From: Ferrimonas balearica DSM 9799 | Lineage (GTDB): Bacteria; Pseudomonadota; Gammaproteobacteria; Enterobacterales; Shewanellaceae | Direction of reading: 5' to 3' | Length of the DNA: 64,000 nucleotides | Assembly: GCF_000148645.1 (NCBI RefSeq) | Contig: NC_014541.1 | Span: forward strand, 3,247,139-3,311,138 | Shown: positions 1 through 11,080 of the stretch, piece after piece | Layout: each line of letters begins with the position of its first letter | How positions within the stretch are numbered: the stretch's first letter is position 1 | Made by a program: the position numbers and the translations under genes | The notes under the pieces: model-generated | Told to the model about the DNA's origin: nothing | Database searches by the model: none | The model's input: the letters and a program-made list of their open reading frames with translations, nothing else

Positions 1-327
1 GCCCACAACGTTGTGGCGCTTGAGGTATTCGGACAGGGTTTCTTCATTACGGAAGTTGGAAGCCAGGGCGGGGAGATCGCGAATCACGAGGCCCATAGCA
101 TGAATCGCGGAGGATTCAGTGTCTTCGGCGTTGGTGCCGGTATTGCCAATATGAGGATAAGTGAGGGTAACGATTTGTCGGGAATAGGAGGGATCGGTCA
201 GGATTTCTTGATAGCCGGTCATGGAAGTGTTAAAAACGACTTCTCCGACGGATGAACCGTTCGCTCCTATGGCTTTACCACGGAAAACGGTGCCATCCTG
301 GAGCACTAACAGGGCAGTTTTATTCAA
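1..327 (-). CDS. carA: Carbamoyl-phosphate synthase small subunit (5' part, cut by window start)
   Basis: The glutaminase subunit of carbamoyl-phosphate synthase supplies ammonia from glutamine for arginine and pyrimidine synthesis. Only the first ~109 codons lie in the window. The start is a TTG at 327-325, preceded by a GGGAGG ribosome site about 6 bases upstream; the protein begins [20 protein letters not shown] and continues with the typical CarA run [20 protein letters not shown] and [14 protein letters not shown]. coli carA is also known to start at UUG, which supports this choice. It lies downstream of dapB on the same strand but behind a terminator, so it should have its own promoter; carB would be expected beyond the window edge. 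Confidence 0.93.
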   Translation of the reverse strand, partial: MNKTALLVLQDGTVFRGKAIGANGSSVGEVVFNTSMTGYQEILTDPSYSRQIVTLTYPHIGNTGTNAEDTESSAIHAMGLVIRDLPALASNFRNEETLSEYLKRHNVVG

Positions 328-435
328 CTTGACCTCCCACCAGAAATAATTATAAGTTGTTAATTCTTAGCCATTTAAAGCTGTAGGGTCACTTACCGGA
401 ATCCCGAAAATAGGAATTTTTGGCAAATTCCGCGC

Positions 436-464
436 AGTATACCAGTCGGATCCGGTTTTGACTA
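436..464 (-). promoter_or_regulatory. Probable carA promoter
   Basis: Read on the minus strand there is a -35-like TAGTCA (464-459), a 17-base spacer and an extended -10, TGGTATACT, with the hexamer at 441-436. It lies between the dapB terminator and the carA TTG, leaving a leader of roughly 100 bases. The -35 is weak, so an activator or the extended -10 may carry it. I could not identify convincing ARG boxes in the AT-rich leader at 345-380. Confidence 0.45.
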
Positions 465-477
465 TAGATTTACTCAA

Positions 478-509
478 CAAAAAGGCCCGCATTCTGCGGG
501 CCTTTTTGT
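478..509 (-). terminator. Rho-independent terminator after dapB
   Basis: An inverted repeat AAAAGGCCCGCA / TGCGGGCCTTTT with a 3-base loop, followed on the minus strand by a T-rich run. It directly follows the dapB stop codon and separates dapB from carA. Confidence 0.85.
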
Positions 510-510
510 T

Positions 511-1338
<828 letters not shown>

Positions 1339-1384
1339 CTAAACAGACTGTGACGTCGGGCACTATATCGGCTTTACCGGCAAC

Positions 1385-1412
1385 AAAAAAGGAAGCCGAA
1401 GCTTCCTTTTGT
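1385..1412 (-). terminator. Terminator after the FKBP isomerase gene
   Basis: AAAAGGAAGC / GCTTCCTTTT stem with a CGAA loop and flanking A/T runs, just past the stop of the FKBP gene and before the dapB promoter. Confidence 0.8.
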
Positions 1413-1429
1413 TTATGGGTTGGTTGGCC

Positions 1430-2041
1430 TTAAACGATGGCCAGCAGCTCCACTTCGAATACCAGAGCGGAGAACGGCGGGATGGCGCCGCCAGCACCGC
1501 GCTCGCCGTAGGCCAGCTGGTGCGGGATGTACAGCTTCAGCTTGGTGCCCGGGTTCATCAGTTGCAGAGCTTCGGTCCAGCCTGCGATAACGCCGCTTAC
1601 CGGGAATTCCGCCGGCTCGCCACGCTCTACGGAGCTGTCGAACACGCGACCGTCGGTGAACATACCGTGGTAGTGGCAGCGTACGGTGTCCTGCAGGCCA
1701 GGCTTGTCGCCTTCGCCCTGAGCCAGAACTTCATACTGCAGACCAGAAGCGGTCACCTGCACACCTTCGCGCTGGGCATTTTCAGCCAGGAACGCTTCAC
1801 CTTCGGCAGCCGCGGCCTTGGCCTTGGCTTCCTGGGCTTCAGCCAGGCGCTGGGAGATGATGGCGAAAGCTTCCTGCAGCTCCGCACCCGGTACCGCGCT
1901 CGGCTGGCCGGCAAAGGCGTCAGCCAGGCCAGCTTGTACTGCGGCGATATCCACGCCGTCGAAGCTGTTACCAGCCAGCTGCTCGCCCATCTGACGGCCT
2001 ACACCGTAGCTTACTTTCTGTTCAACAGAATCAAAGGTCAT
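1430..2041 (-). CDS. fklB: FKBP-type peptidyl-prolyl cis-trans isomerase (FklB-like)
   Basis: Folding helper that interconverts Xaa-Pro peptide bonds. The 203-residue protein has an N-terminal helical dimerisation arm (roughly residues 1-95, rich in Ala/Glu) followed by a C-terminal FKBP domain with VRCHYHGMFTDGRVFDSS, SGVIAGWTEALQLM and the closing FSALVFEVELLAI, the usual FKBP signature. The length equals FklB of E. coli (206). The start at 2041 (MTFDSVEQKV) has AGGA upstream; the longer frame from 2089 has no ribosome site and a non-homologous start. There is no signal peptide, so it is probably cytoplasmic. It follows the M48 protease gene by 51 bases. Confidence 0.92.
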   Translation of the reverse strand: MTFDSVEQKVSYGVGRQMGEQLAGNSFDGVDIAAVQAGLADAFAGQPSAVPGAELQEAFAIISQRLAEAQEAKAKAAAAEGEAFLAENAQREGVQVTASGLQYEVLAQGEGDKPGLQDTVRCHYHGMFTDGRVFDSSVERGEPAEFPVSGVIAGWTEALQLMNPGTKLKLYIPHQLAYGERGAGGAIPPFSALVFEVELLAIV

Positions 2042-2092
2042 TATGCGTTCCTGTAGTGTTGTCTTTATAACGAGGGGGCAGTGTACCACCCT

Positions 2093-2911
2093 TCAGCGCG
2101 GGACTCGACAGCCCGGCGCCCGACCTTCGGCCCGGGCTTGCTGATACCACTGCCCGGCCTTGCCCTGCAGGTTCTGCAGGTCTTCAATGCGGGTGCCGTG
2201 GGAGGGGTGAGTCGACAGCAGCTCCGGCGGTGCTCCGCCACTGGCCCGGGCCATATTGCGCCACAGCTCCACGCTGGCTGCGGGATCAAAGCCCGCCTTG
2301 GCCATCAGTTCCAGCCCCACCACATCGGCTTCGCTCTCCTGCTGACGGCCAAACGGCAGGGCGATGCCCACCTGTGCCCCCAGGCCCAGGCCCGCCATGA
2401 TCAGGTCCTGATTCTCGGTACCACTGGCACCGAGAGCGATCTGAACAATCTCCAGCCCGGCGTTGGTCATCTGCGCCCGCGACACCTGCTCATTACCGTG
2501 GTCCGCCAGCACGTGGGCCACTTCATGGCCCAGCACGGTGGCAAGCTGGTCCGGCGTTTTGGCCACATTCAGCAGGCCGGTGTACACCCCGATGTGGCCA
2601 CCAGGGAGGGCAAAAGCGTTCACCTGGTCCGACTCAAACACCACCACTTCCCAGGTTTCCTGCTGGGTTGGGTCGATGGTGGCCAGCAGGGCCGGGTCGG
2701 TGACCGCGTCGGCCACACAGCGCACGTAGGCGTTGATGGCACGGTCCGTCGACGCTTTCTCCTGCTGCTTAATCTGGGCAAACGACTGGGCCCCCAGCTC
2801 ACGCATCTCGGCCTGGGAATACATCAGCATCTGCCCACGACCGGTGGGAGACTTCTGGTTGGTGCAACTGACCAGTGCCAGCACCATGGCAACCATCGCC
2901 AGGATACGCAT
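2093..2911 (-). CDS. M48-family metalloprotease, lipoprotein (LoiP/YggG-like)
   Basis: A zinc endopeptidase anchored in the envelope. Residues 1-16 form a lipoprotein signal with lipobox LVSC (Cys16). The zinc motif HEVAH is at 129-133 and the third ligand motif ESEAD at 192-196, which is complete for an active M48 protease. The domain starts near residue 60 and the length (272) fits the LoiP/YcaL group rather than the TPR-bearing BepA. It begins 24 bases after the S9 peptidase gene and is probably co-transcribed with it, giving two exported peptidases in one unit. Likely role: quality control of outer-membrane or periplasmic proteins (inference). Confidence 0.88.
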   Translation of the reverse strand: MRILAMVAMVLALVSCTNQKSPTGRGQMLMYSQAEMRELGAQSFAQIKQQEKASTDRAINAYVRCVADAVTDPALLATIDPTQQETWEVVVFESDQVNAFALPGGHIGVYTGLLNVAKTPDQLATVLGHEVAHVLADHGNEQVSRAQMTNAGLEIVQIALGASGTENQDLIMAGLGLGAQVGIALPFGRQQESEADVVGLELMAKAGFDPAASVELWRNMARASGGAPPELLSTHPSHGTRIEDLQNLQGKAGQWYQQARAEGRAPGCRVPR

Positions 2912-2935
2912 AGAAATGACCTATTACCTCTACCG

Positions 2936-4876
2936 TTACAGTTTCAGGTGAGTCTCAAGGAAGCCCAGCAGAGTTTCATACATCTCGGTACGATTGTCCT
3001 CGTTGTAGAACCCGTGGCCCTCCTTATCCATCACCACCCATTGCAGGCTGTGTTGCTTGGCCTCCAGCGCCGCTTTCAGTCGCTCGGCGTGTTCAATGGG
3101 GGCGCGCTCATCCTCTTCGCCGTGAATCAACAACACCGGCGCTTTCAGTTTATCGACATGGTAGACCGGGCTAAAGGCTTTTAGTTGCGCCTCGTCATTG
3201 CCTAGGTACTTATCAAGGATTCGAAGGCCATACTCAGTTTCCGTGGTATCGCCCTCTTCAAACATCAGTGGCAGATCATAAATCCCGACAAAACCCACGG
3301 AGCAGGCAAACATGTCCGGTTCGATGATGGCACTCTGCAGCGCGGAGTAGCCGCCAAAGCTGGCGCCATAGATGCAGACCCGGGACTTATCGGCGATGCC
3401 CTGATCAATCACATAGCGGGTGGCATCGATGATGTCGTACTGGATGTCGCTGCCCCAACGCTTATAGCCTGCTGACTGGAAAGCACTGCCGTAGCCACCG
3501 GAACCCCGGAAATTGACCTGCAGGACGGCGATGCCACGATCCGCCAGCAGTTGGGCTTCCGCGTTGTAACCCCACCAGTCCCTCACCCCATGAGGTCCGC
3601 CATGGGGGTTCACCACCATCGGCAGGTTCTTGGCTTCACGACCCGCCGGCAGGGTCAGGTAACCCCGAATCAGTGTGCCGTCGCGGGCGGTAAACTCAAT
3701 GGGAGTCATCTCCGCGGATTTTTCCGCGTCCACCCAGGGGCGGGTTTGCAACAACACCTGAAGTGAGCCATCAGCTTCGTCATACAGGTAGTAGGTACCG
3801 GGATTGCGATCACTGAAAGCAAACACCACCGCTTTACTGCCGTCCTCGGTCTGGCTGGCAATCCGCACCTGGTTGCCCGGTAATGCTCCCAGGAGGCCCT
3901 TCAGCAGCGCCGATTCCGGACGTGCCTTATCAACAAACACGTATTCCGGATAGTCCGGAGCGACTTCCAGTGCATAAAGGTGACGACCATCGGCACTGAA
4001 CCAGTAATGGCTGGGGTCGGCTACCTTGTCCCGATACACCAGGGTGCGCTCACCGCTTTCCAGATCGAGCTTAAACACGCCGTTTGTTGGCGCATCGTCC
4101 GCCGCCTCGATGTACACCTCACTGTCGCTGGCAAAGGCCAACGGTGACAGCTCCAAACTGGCATTCTCGTTTTCATAGAACAGCGCCCAGTCGTCGCCCG
4201 CTTTTTTGCGGTAGAAGATCTGGAGGACGCCGCGGCTGGTCACCCCGGTGACAAAGCGGGGATCGCCATTGTGGTCGGTCAGGAACTGGCCTCGTGCGAC
4301 CGGTGAGTACCCCGCTTTGCGGGTCTTGCCGGTATAGACGTTCAGTTTCAGCAATTGAGGCTTGGTATCACCGGAGCGGCTGAATGGGGTGGAGCTGATA
4401 AGGATGTGTTTCTTATCGTCTGGCAACAGATCGACGATGGTGCCGTAGCCGTAGGTGGACTGAGCACGGGAGATGCGACTGCCGGTAGAGCCGCCGGCCT
4501 GATAACCAAACACATTGCGGGCGCGGGAGCCATCCACGTTCACCGCATACCATTCACCCGCCGACATTGGCTGCGCAAACCAGCCCTTAAAAAACTGCAG
4601 CTCAATGATGACCCGTTCATCATTGACCCAGTGATAGTCGCCCACCTGCTTGTTGCCGGGGAAACGGGCCACATAGGTGGTTTGCATCGTCTTGGCGTCC
4701 AGAATGGCCAACACGTTTTTGCCTTCTACCGGCATCAGCACCGCCAGATGACCGCCATCCGGGGAGATCTTCACCCCCTGAAACTGGCTGTTGCGGCTGA
4801 AGGTTTCAATCTCCTGCGGGGCACTCCAGCCCACAGCAGACACCAACATCAATGCCAATAGCATCCATGGCTTCAT
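2936..4876 (-). CDS. Exported S9-family (prolyl oligopeptidase-type) serine peptidase
   Basis: A 646-residue peptidase with a cleavable signal peptide (about residues 1-19, ending WSA). Residues ~25-385 are an atypical beta-propeller with WD-like strands; residues ~395-646 are the alpha/beta-hydrolase peptidase S9 domain. The nucleophile is Ser506 in GASFGGY, with Asp589 (HGEEDERAP) and His621 (EGHGFYN) completing the triad. The oxyanion region NPHGGP is near 423. The family cleaves short peptides, often after proline; the exact specificity cannot be read from the sequence. The ATG at 4876 has GGGAG eight bases upstream. The M48 protease gene follows closely. Confidence 0.92.
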   Translation of the reverse strand: MKPWMLLALMLVSAVGWSAPQEIETFSRNSQFQGVKISPDGGHLAVLMPVEGKNVLAILDAKTMQTTYVARFPGNKQVGDYHWVNDERVIIELQFFKGWFAQPMSAGEWYAVNVDGSRARNVFGYQAGGSTGSRISRAQSTYGYGTIVDLLPDDKKHILISSTPFSRSGDTKPQLLKLNVYTGKTRKAGYSPVARGQFLTDHNGDPRFVTGVTSRGVLQIFYRKKAGDDWALFYENENASLELSPLAFASDSEVYIEAADDAPTNGVFKLDLESGERTLVYRDKVADPSHYWFSADGRHLYALEVAPDYPEYVFVDKARPESALLKGLLGALPGNQVRIASQTEDGSKAVVFAFSDRNPGTYYLYDEADGSLQVLLQTRPWVDAEKSAEMTPIEFTARDGTLIRGYLTLPAGREAKNLPMVVNPHGGPHGVRDWWGYNAEAQLLADRGIAVLQVNFRGSGGYGSAFQSAGYKRWGSDIQYDIIDATRYVIDQGIADKSRVCIYGASFGGYSALQSAIIEPDMFACSVGFVGIYDLPLMFEEGDTTETEYGLRILDKYLGNDEAQLKAFSPVYHVDKLKAPVLLIHGEEDERAPIEHAERLKAALEAKQHSLQWVVMDKEGHGFYNEDNRTEMYETLLGFLETHLKL

Positions 4877-4935
4877 TGTCGAACTCCCTGTTCGCTTTCA
4901 ATTTGACCAGCCACGTTATCATTCTGTAACAGAAA

Positions 4936-4962
4936 GAAAAAGCCACCCGATTGGGTGGCTTT
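4936..4962 (-). terminator. Terminator after dnaJ
   Basis: AAAGCCACCC / GGGTGGCTTT stem with a GATT loop followed on the minus strand by a T-run; sits 19 bases after the dnaJ stop. Confidence 0.85.
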
Positions 4963-4980
4963 GATCGAACGGGGTTCGGC

Positions 4981-6108
4981 TTAGCTGGTGAGGTCGTCGA
5001 AGAACTTCTTCACGCCGTCGAAGAACCCTTCCGCCTTGGGCTTGTGGCGCTTGGCGGAGGCGGCGCAGGTCTCATCCAACTCACGCAGCAGCTCTTTCTG
5101 GCGCTCGGTCAGGTTCACCGGAGTTTCGATGATCACCTTGCATACCAGGTCGCCTACCGCGTGGCTGCGGACCGACTTCACGCCTTTACCGCGCAGACGG
5201 AACATGCGGCCGGTCTGGGTTTCCGCCGGCACTTTCAGCACCACGCGCCCATCCAGAGTCGGCACCTCAATCTCGCCGCCCAGTGCCGCGTTGGCAAAGG
5301 AGATCGGCACTTCGCAGTAGAGGTTGTTGCCATCGCGGACGAAGATCGGGTGCTCCTTGATGTGCACCTGAACGTACAGGTCACCAGCCGGGGCGCCCAT
5401 TTCACCGGCTTCGCCCTCACCCGCCAGGCGGATGCGGTCACCGGTGTCGACACCAGCCGGAATGGTCACAGACAGGGTCTTGGTCTTCTCAACCCGGCCC
5501 TGGCCACGACAGCTGGTGCAGGGGTCGGTGATCACCTTGCCTCGGCCACCACAGCTCGGACAGGTTTGCTGAACCGCGAAGAAGCCCTGACGCATCTGCA
5601 CCTGGCCGGTACCGTGACAGGTGCCACAGGTGTTGGCACTGGTGCCCGGCTTGGCGCCGCTGCCATGACAGGTTTCACAACCCACCAGTGAGGGGATCTT
5701 CAGCTCTTTCTTACAACCTTTCACCGCCTCTTCCAGAGTCAGCTCCAGGTTGTAACGCAGGTCAGCACCGCTGCGCGCTTGCTGACGACCGCCACGGCGG
5801 CCACCAAAGATGTCGCCAAACACGTCGCCAAAGATGTCGCCGAAGTCTGCGCCACCGCCAAAGCCGCCACCACCGCGGTTCGGGTCCACGCCGGCATGAC
5901 CAAACTGGTCATAGGCCGCACGCTTCTGCTCGTCAGCGAGGATCTCGTAGGCTTCTTTCACCTCTTTAAAGGAGGCTTCCGCTGCGGCATCACCAGGGTT
6001 GCGGTCCGGGTGGTACTTCATCGCCAGGCGCTTGTAGGCCTTTTTGATGTCCCGTTCGCTGGCGTCCCGGCCCACTCCCAGCACTTCGTAGTAATCACGT
6101 TTTGACAT
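4981..6108 (-). CDS. dnaJ: Chaperone DnaJ (Hsp40)
   Basis: Co-chaperone that delivers substrates to DnaK and stimulates its ATPase. The J domain occupies residues 1-70 with the HPD motif at 33-35. It is followed by a Gly/Phe-rich linker (78-112) and the zinc centre with four CxxCxGxG repeats starting at Cys144, 161, 183 and 197, then the C-terminal substrate domains. The length of 375 matches E. coli DnaJ (376). It lies 89 bases downstream of dnaK, with a hairpin between them, and is probably expressed from the dnaK heat-shock promoters. Confidence 0.98.
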   Translation of the reverse strand: MSKRDYYEVLGVGRDASERDIKKAYKRLAMKYHPDRNPGDAAAEASFKEVKEAYEILADEQKRAAYDQFGHAGVDPNRGGGGFGGGADFGDIFGDVFGDIFGGRRGGRQQARSGADLRYNLELTLEEAVKGCKKELKIPSLVGCETCHGSGAKPGTSANTCGTCHGTGQVQMRQGFFAVQQTCPSCGGRGKVITDPCTSCRGQGRVEKTKTLSVTIPAGVDTGDRIRLAGEGEAGEMGAPAGDLYVQVHIKEHPIFVRDGNNLYCEVPISFANAALGGEIEVPTLDGRVVLKVPAETQTGRMFRLRGKGVKSVRSHAVGDLVCKVIIETPVNLTERQKELLRELDETCAASAKRHKPKAEGFFDGVKKFFDDLTS

Positions 6109-6139
6109 GTCAGATCGCCGTCTTCTTTTTTAATACGAA

Positions 6140-6170
6140 AGCGGGCGGCCGGGATGGCCGGTCGCCCGCT
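6140..6170 (-). other. Hairpin between dnaK and dnaJ
   Basis: An 8-base-pair stem, AGCGGGCG / CGCCCGCT, with further GC pairing inside, in the dnaK-dnaJ gap. On the minus strand it is followed by TTCGTATT rather than a clean T-run. It therefore looks like a partial terminator or an RNA-stability element that could set the dnaK:dnaJ ratio (inference). Confidence 0.55.
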
Positions 6171-6197
6171 TGCTGTGCAGTCTCAGTGCGAAAAGAC

Positions 6198-8111
<1,914 letters not shown>

Positions 8112-8166
8112 CGTAGAGCCTCCAAATAAAACTTGAAACCGATGTGGTTATTCACTGTTAACTGGG

Positions 8167-8195
8167 ATTTGGGGCCAGGGGTTGCCCCTTTCAAG
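8167..8195 (-). promoter_or_regulatory. dnaK heat-shock promoter, proximal
   Basis: On the minus strand CTTGAAA (8195-8189), 14 bases, then CCCCAAAT (8174-8167), close to the sigma-32 consensus CTTGAAA-N13/14-CCCCATNT. The -35 lies within the inverted repeat GCCCCTT-TC-AAGGGGC (8184-8199). Confidence 0.75.
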
Positions 8196-8239
8196 GGGCC
8201 AATTCCAAAAATTTTTGGCTGCCCCGCAACTGGAAAACG

Positions 8240-8268
8240 AAATGGGGGAGCCAGCGCACGTTTTCAAG
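8240..8268 (-). promoter_or_regulatory. dnaK heat-shock promoter, distal
   Basis: On the minus strand CTTGAAA (8268-8262), 14 bases, then CCCCATTT (8247-8240), a full match to the sigma-32 consensus. The predicted leader to the dnaK ATG is about 120 bases. Confidence 0.85.
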
Positions 8269-8360
8269 GGGCAGACGTCAAAATTTCATCTCGAGTCCAA
8301 CTTGCTGAAATAGTATACTTTCTACAATTCCCACCATGTTGTTCGAGTGAGCGGTTCGAA

Positions 8361-9278
8361 ATGGTTAAAAACCAAGCCCGCGCGATGAGTTACGGCATTG
8401 GCGCCGTGCTGTTGTGGTCTACCGTGGCGACGGCATTCAAGCTGTCCCTAGCGGAGATGACGCCTGCCCAGCTTTTGCTGTTTGCGTCCATCGCATCCAC
8501 CCTGGTCTTGGCCCTGATCCTCGGGGTGCAGGGCAAACTGTCCCGCCTTAAGGGCCAGTTTATGACCCATCCGCTGATCTACCTGCAAAGCGGTTTGCTC
8601 AACCCCTTCCTCTATTACCTGGTGCTGTTTGCTGCCTACGACATGCTGCCAGCCCAGCAGGCTCAACCACTCAACTACACCTGGGCGATTCTGCTGAGCC
8701 TGTTGGCGGTGCCCATGCTGGGACAGAAACTGCGGGGCTGGGACGTCGGCGCAGCGCTGCTGGCCTACTTTGGCGTGGTGGTGATCGCCACCGGCGGTGA
8801 TTTGATGGCACTGGAGTTTGAGCGCCCGGTGGGGGTTGCGCTGGCGCTGCTGTCGACCCTGCTCTGGTCGCTGTACTGGATCGTCAACACCCGCGACAAA
8901 GGCGACCCGGTGATCAGCCTGCTGCTCAGCTTCCTTATCGGTCTGCCCTTTATCGTGGCCGTCTGTGCCTGGCGCGGTGAACTGGCGCTGCCCAGCTGGC
9001 AGGGACTGGCCGGAGCCACCTACGTGGGCCTGTTCGAGATGGGCTTTACCTTTGTGCTGTGGCTTAAGGCGATGCGCACCGCCGAACAGACCGCACCGCT
9101 GACCAATCTGGTGTTTCTGGGACCGTTCCTGTCGCTGTTCTTTATCTCCACCTTCCTGGGTGAACAGATCGCCCCGGCCACCTTCCTCGGCCTGGCTTTG
9201 ATCGTGTGCGGCCTGCTGGTACAGCAGTTGGGGCCCAAGCTGCGCGCCCGCCTGGCGCCCAGCCGCAGCGCCAGTTAA
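8361..9278 (+). CDS. DMT-superfamily (EamA) inner-membrane transporter
   Basis: A 305-residue integral membrane protein with about ten hydrophobic helices arranged as two EamA repeats (roughly 10-145 and 155-290); the second repeat begins near RPVGVALALLSTLLWSLYW. Such proteins usually export amino acids or other metabolites; the substrate cannot be told here. The ATG at 8361 (MVKNQARAMSYGIG) is preferred over the in-frame upstream region, which is the dnaK control region; the ribosome site is weak (GAGTGAG). Met9 is an alternative start. Its 3' end overlaps the convergent LysR gene by 4 bases. Confidence 0.85.
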   Translation: MVKNQARAMSYGIGAVLLWSTVATAFKLSLAEMTPAQLLLFASIASTLVLALILGVQGKLSRLKGQFMTHPLIYLQSGLLNPFLYYLVLFAAYDMLPAQQAQPLNYTWAILLSLLAVPMLGQKLRGWDVGAALLAYFGVVVIATGGDLMALEFERPVGVALALLSTLLWSLYWIVNTRDKGDPVISLLLSFLIGLPFIVAVCAWRGELALPSWQGLAGATYVGLFEMGFTFVLWLKAMRTAEQTAPLTNLVFLGPFLSLFFISTFLGEQIAPATFLGLALIVCGLLVQQLGPKLRARLAPSRSAS

Positions 9279-10108
9279 CCCTGGCGCGCTACTGCTAACA
9301 GGGCGGACAGGGCTTCACTGTCCGCCCGGTCGGCTTCCACACACAAACCAATACGCCGGAACATCCGCGGCGCCGCCAGCGGTACCGCCTTCAACACCCG
9401 ACTCCCCTCCAGCACGCCACTGGGCAGGAACGAGATCCCCACCCCCGCCTCCACCAGGTGCCGCACCTGAGTCTTATGGGTGGCCTTGGCCACCAAATCC
9501 ACCGAGAAACCGGCACTGGCCAACAGGCTTAGGGTTTGCTGATGGGCTTCGCAGGCGGCGCACTCGATAAAGGGGTAGTCATCCAGCTGGGCAATACTGA
9601 CGCTCTCCTGCTCCGCCAGCGCGTGGTCGTTCGGCACACACAGGCGGTAATCCTCCTCCCACAGCGGCAGGAACAGATCCTGGGGACGCTTAAACACATC
9701 CAGGGTGATGCGCGCATCCCAGCCGGGAGCGTCATGGTCCATCAACGACAGTTCAAGGCGGGGTTCCGCCTGCTGGGCGCGGCGCAGGAACCCGGCCAGC
9801 TGACTGGGGCTGATGTCGTGAAAATTGGCCACCCCCAGCTTCAGCCGACGTTGCCGACTTTGGAACAACTTGGGCAACTGCTCCGCTTGGGCCAGTACCT
9901 GGCGGGCCAGAGGATAGAGCTGGTGGGCACTGTCGGTCAGGTCAACGCCACGCTTGTGGCGGATGAACAGTTCGGTGCCCAACTCCTGTTCCAGCTGCTT
10001 GATGGCGCTGGACAACGACGGCTGGGTCACAAAGCAGCGCTCGGCGGCGGCGGTCATATTGCCGGTCTCAAATACGGCCACAAAGGCACGGAGGCGACGC
10101 AGATCCAT
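9275..10108 (-). CDS. LysR-family transcriptional regulator
   Basis: The first 60 residues form the LysR winged helix-turn-helix (MDLRRLRAFVAVFETGNMTAAAERCFVTQPSLSSAIKQLEQELG), followed by a linker helix and a substrate-binding co-inducer domain (about 88-277). At 277 residues it is slightly short for the family but complete. It is divergent from the SDR gene starting at 10220, with 111 bases between, the classic arrangement for a LysR protein controlling its neighbour and itself; the effector is unknown. Confidence 0.9.
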   Translation of the reverse strand: MDLRRLRAFVAVFETGNMTAAAERCFVTQPSLSSAIKQLEQELGTELFIRHKRGVDLTDSAHQLYPLARQVLAQAEQLPKLFQSRQRRLKLGVANFHDISPSQLAGFLRRAQQAEPRLELSLMDHDAPGWDARITLDVFKRPQDLFLPLWEEDYRLCVPNDHALAEQESVSIAQLDDYPFIECAACEAHQQTLSLLASAGFSVDLVAKATHKTQVRHLVEAGVGISFLPSGVLEGSRVLKAVPLAAPRMFRRIGLCVEADRADSEALSALLAVARQG

Positions 10109-10219
10109 AGATAAAACCTATCACTGTTCCAGAAAGATAATATTTTATCCCAATGTCTAGGCTCTCTATAGTGCGCCCATCGCGGTTTTCACCGCCCCTC
10201 TGACACACTGGAGAGCCCC

Positions 10220-10942
10220 ATGTCCAAGCCCCTGATCGTGATTACCGGTGCCAGCTCCGGCATTGGTGAAGCCACTGCCCGTACCCTGTCTGCCGCTGGC
10301 CACCCGCTGCTGCTGATCGCCCGCCGTCTTGAGCGTCTGCAGGCTCTGGCGCTGCCCAACACCCTGTGTCGCCAGGTCGACATCACCGACGGTGCCGCCA
10401 TGGCCGCCGCCATCGCCGAGGCGGAAGCCCAGTACGGCCCGGTGGACGCGCTGATCAACAACGCCGGCGTGATGCTGCTGGGCCAGGCCCACGAGCAGAA
10501 CCCGGCCGAATGGCAGCAGATGTTCGACGTCAACGTGATGGGCCTGCTCAACGGCATCCACGCGGTACTGGCCGGTATGCGCCAGCGTAAGCGCGGCACC
10601 ATCATCAACGTCAGCTCCATTGCCGGCCGCAAAACCTTCCCCAACCACGCCGCCTACTGCGGCACCAAGTTTGCGGTCCACGCCATGTCGGAGAACATCC
10701 GCGAAGAGGTGGCGATGGACGACGTGCGGGTGATCACCATCGCTCCGGGTGCGGTGGAGACCGAACTGCTCAGCCACACCACCAGCGACGACATCAAGGC
10801 CGGTTACGACGACTGGAAAACCGACATGGGCGGTGTGCTCGCCGCCCAGGATGTGGCCAACGCCATCCAGTACGCCTATGCGCAACCTCAAAATGTGTGC
10901 ATTCGCGAGATCGTACTGGCCACCACTCGCCAGCAGCCGTAA
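10220..10942 (+). CDS. Short-chain dehydrogenase/reductase
   Basis: NAD(P)-dependent oxidoreductase of the classical SDR family, 240 residues. The cofactor motif GASSGIG is at 10-16, NNAG near 79, and the catalytic Ser (NVSSIAG), Tyr and Lys (YCGTK) are present, followed by the PGxV segment (APGAVET). The Arg-Arg after beta-strand 2 (IARRLERL) suggests NADP preference (inference). The substrate is unknown. A GGAGAG ribosome site precedes the ATG. The divergent LysR gene is the likely regulator. Confidence 0.9.
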   Translation: MSKPLIVITGASSGIGEATARTLSAAGHPLLLIARRLERLQALALPNTLCRQVDITDGAAMAAAIAEAEAQYGPVDALINNAGVMLLGQAHEQNPAEWQQMFDVNVMGLLNGIHAVLAGMRQRKRGTIINVSSIAGRKTFPNHAAYCGTKFAVHAMSENIREEVAMDDVRVITIAPGAVETELLSHTTSDDIKAGYDDWKTDMGGVLAAQDVANAIQYAYAQPQNVCIREIVLATTRQQP

Positions 10943-10958
10943 GCCACTTTTAAATAAC

Positions 10959-10986
10959 AAAAAAGCCCGCAGACGCGGGCTTTTTT
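10959..10986 (+). terminator. Terminator after the SDR gene
   Basis: AAAAAAGCCCGC / GCGGGCTTTTTT stem with an AGAC loop and a T-run. Confidence 0.9.
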
Positions 10987-11080
10987 GTGCAAACTTGTTC
11001 AATAGCGCAGAGAAATTGAACGATTGATCCGCCGTGACTCCTGTGGAACACTCCAGCGCCAAACAATAAAAGGAGGCCCT

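Noticed and set aside
328-435. ARG boxes or a riboswitch in the carA leader
   Set aside because: The AT-rich stretch gives only poor matches to the ARG box consensus and no convincing folded aptamer.
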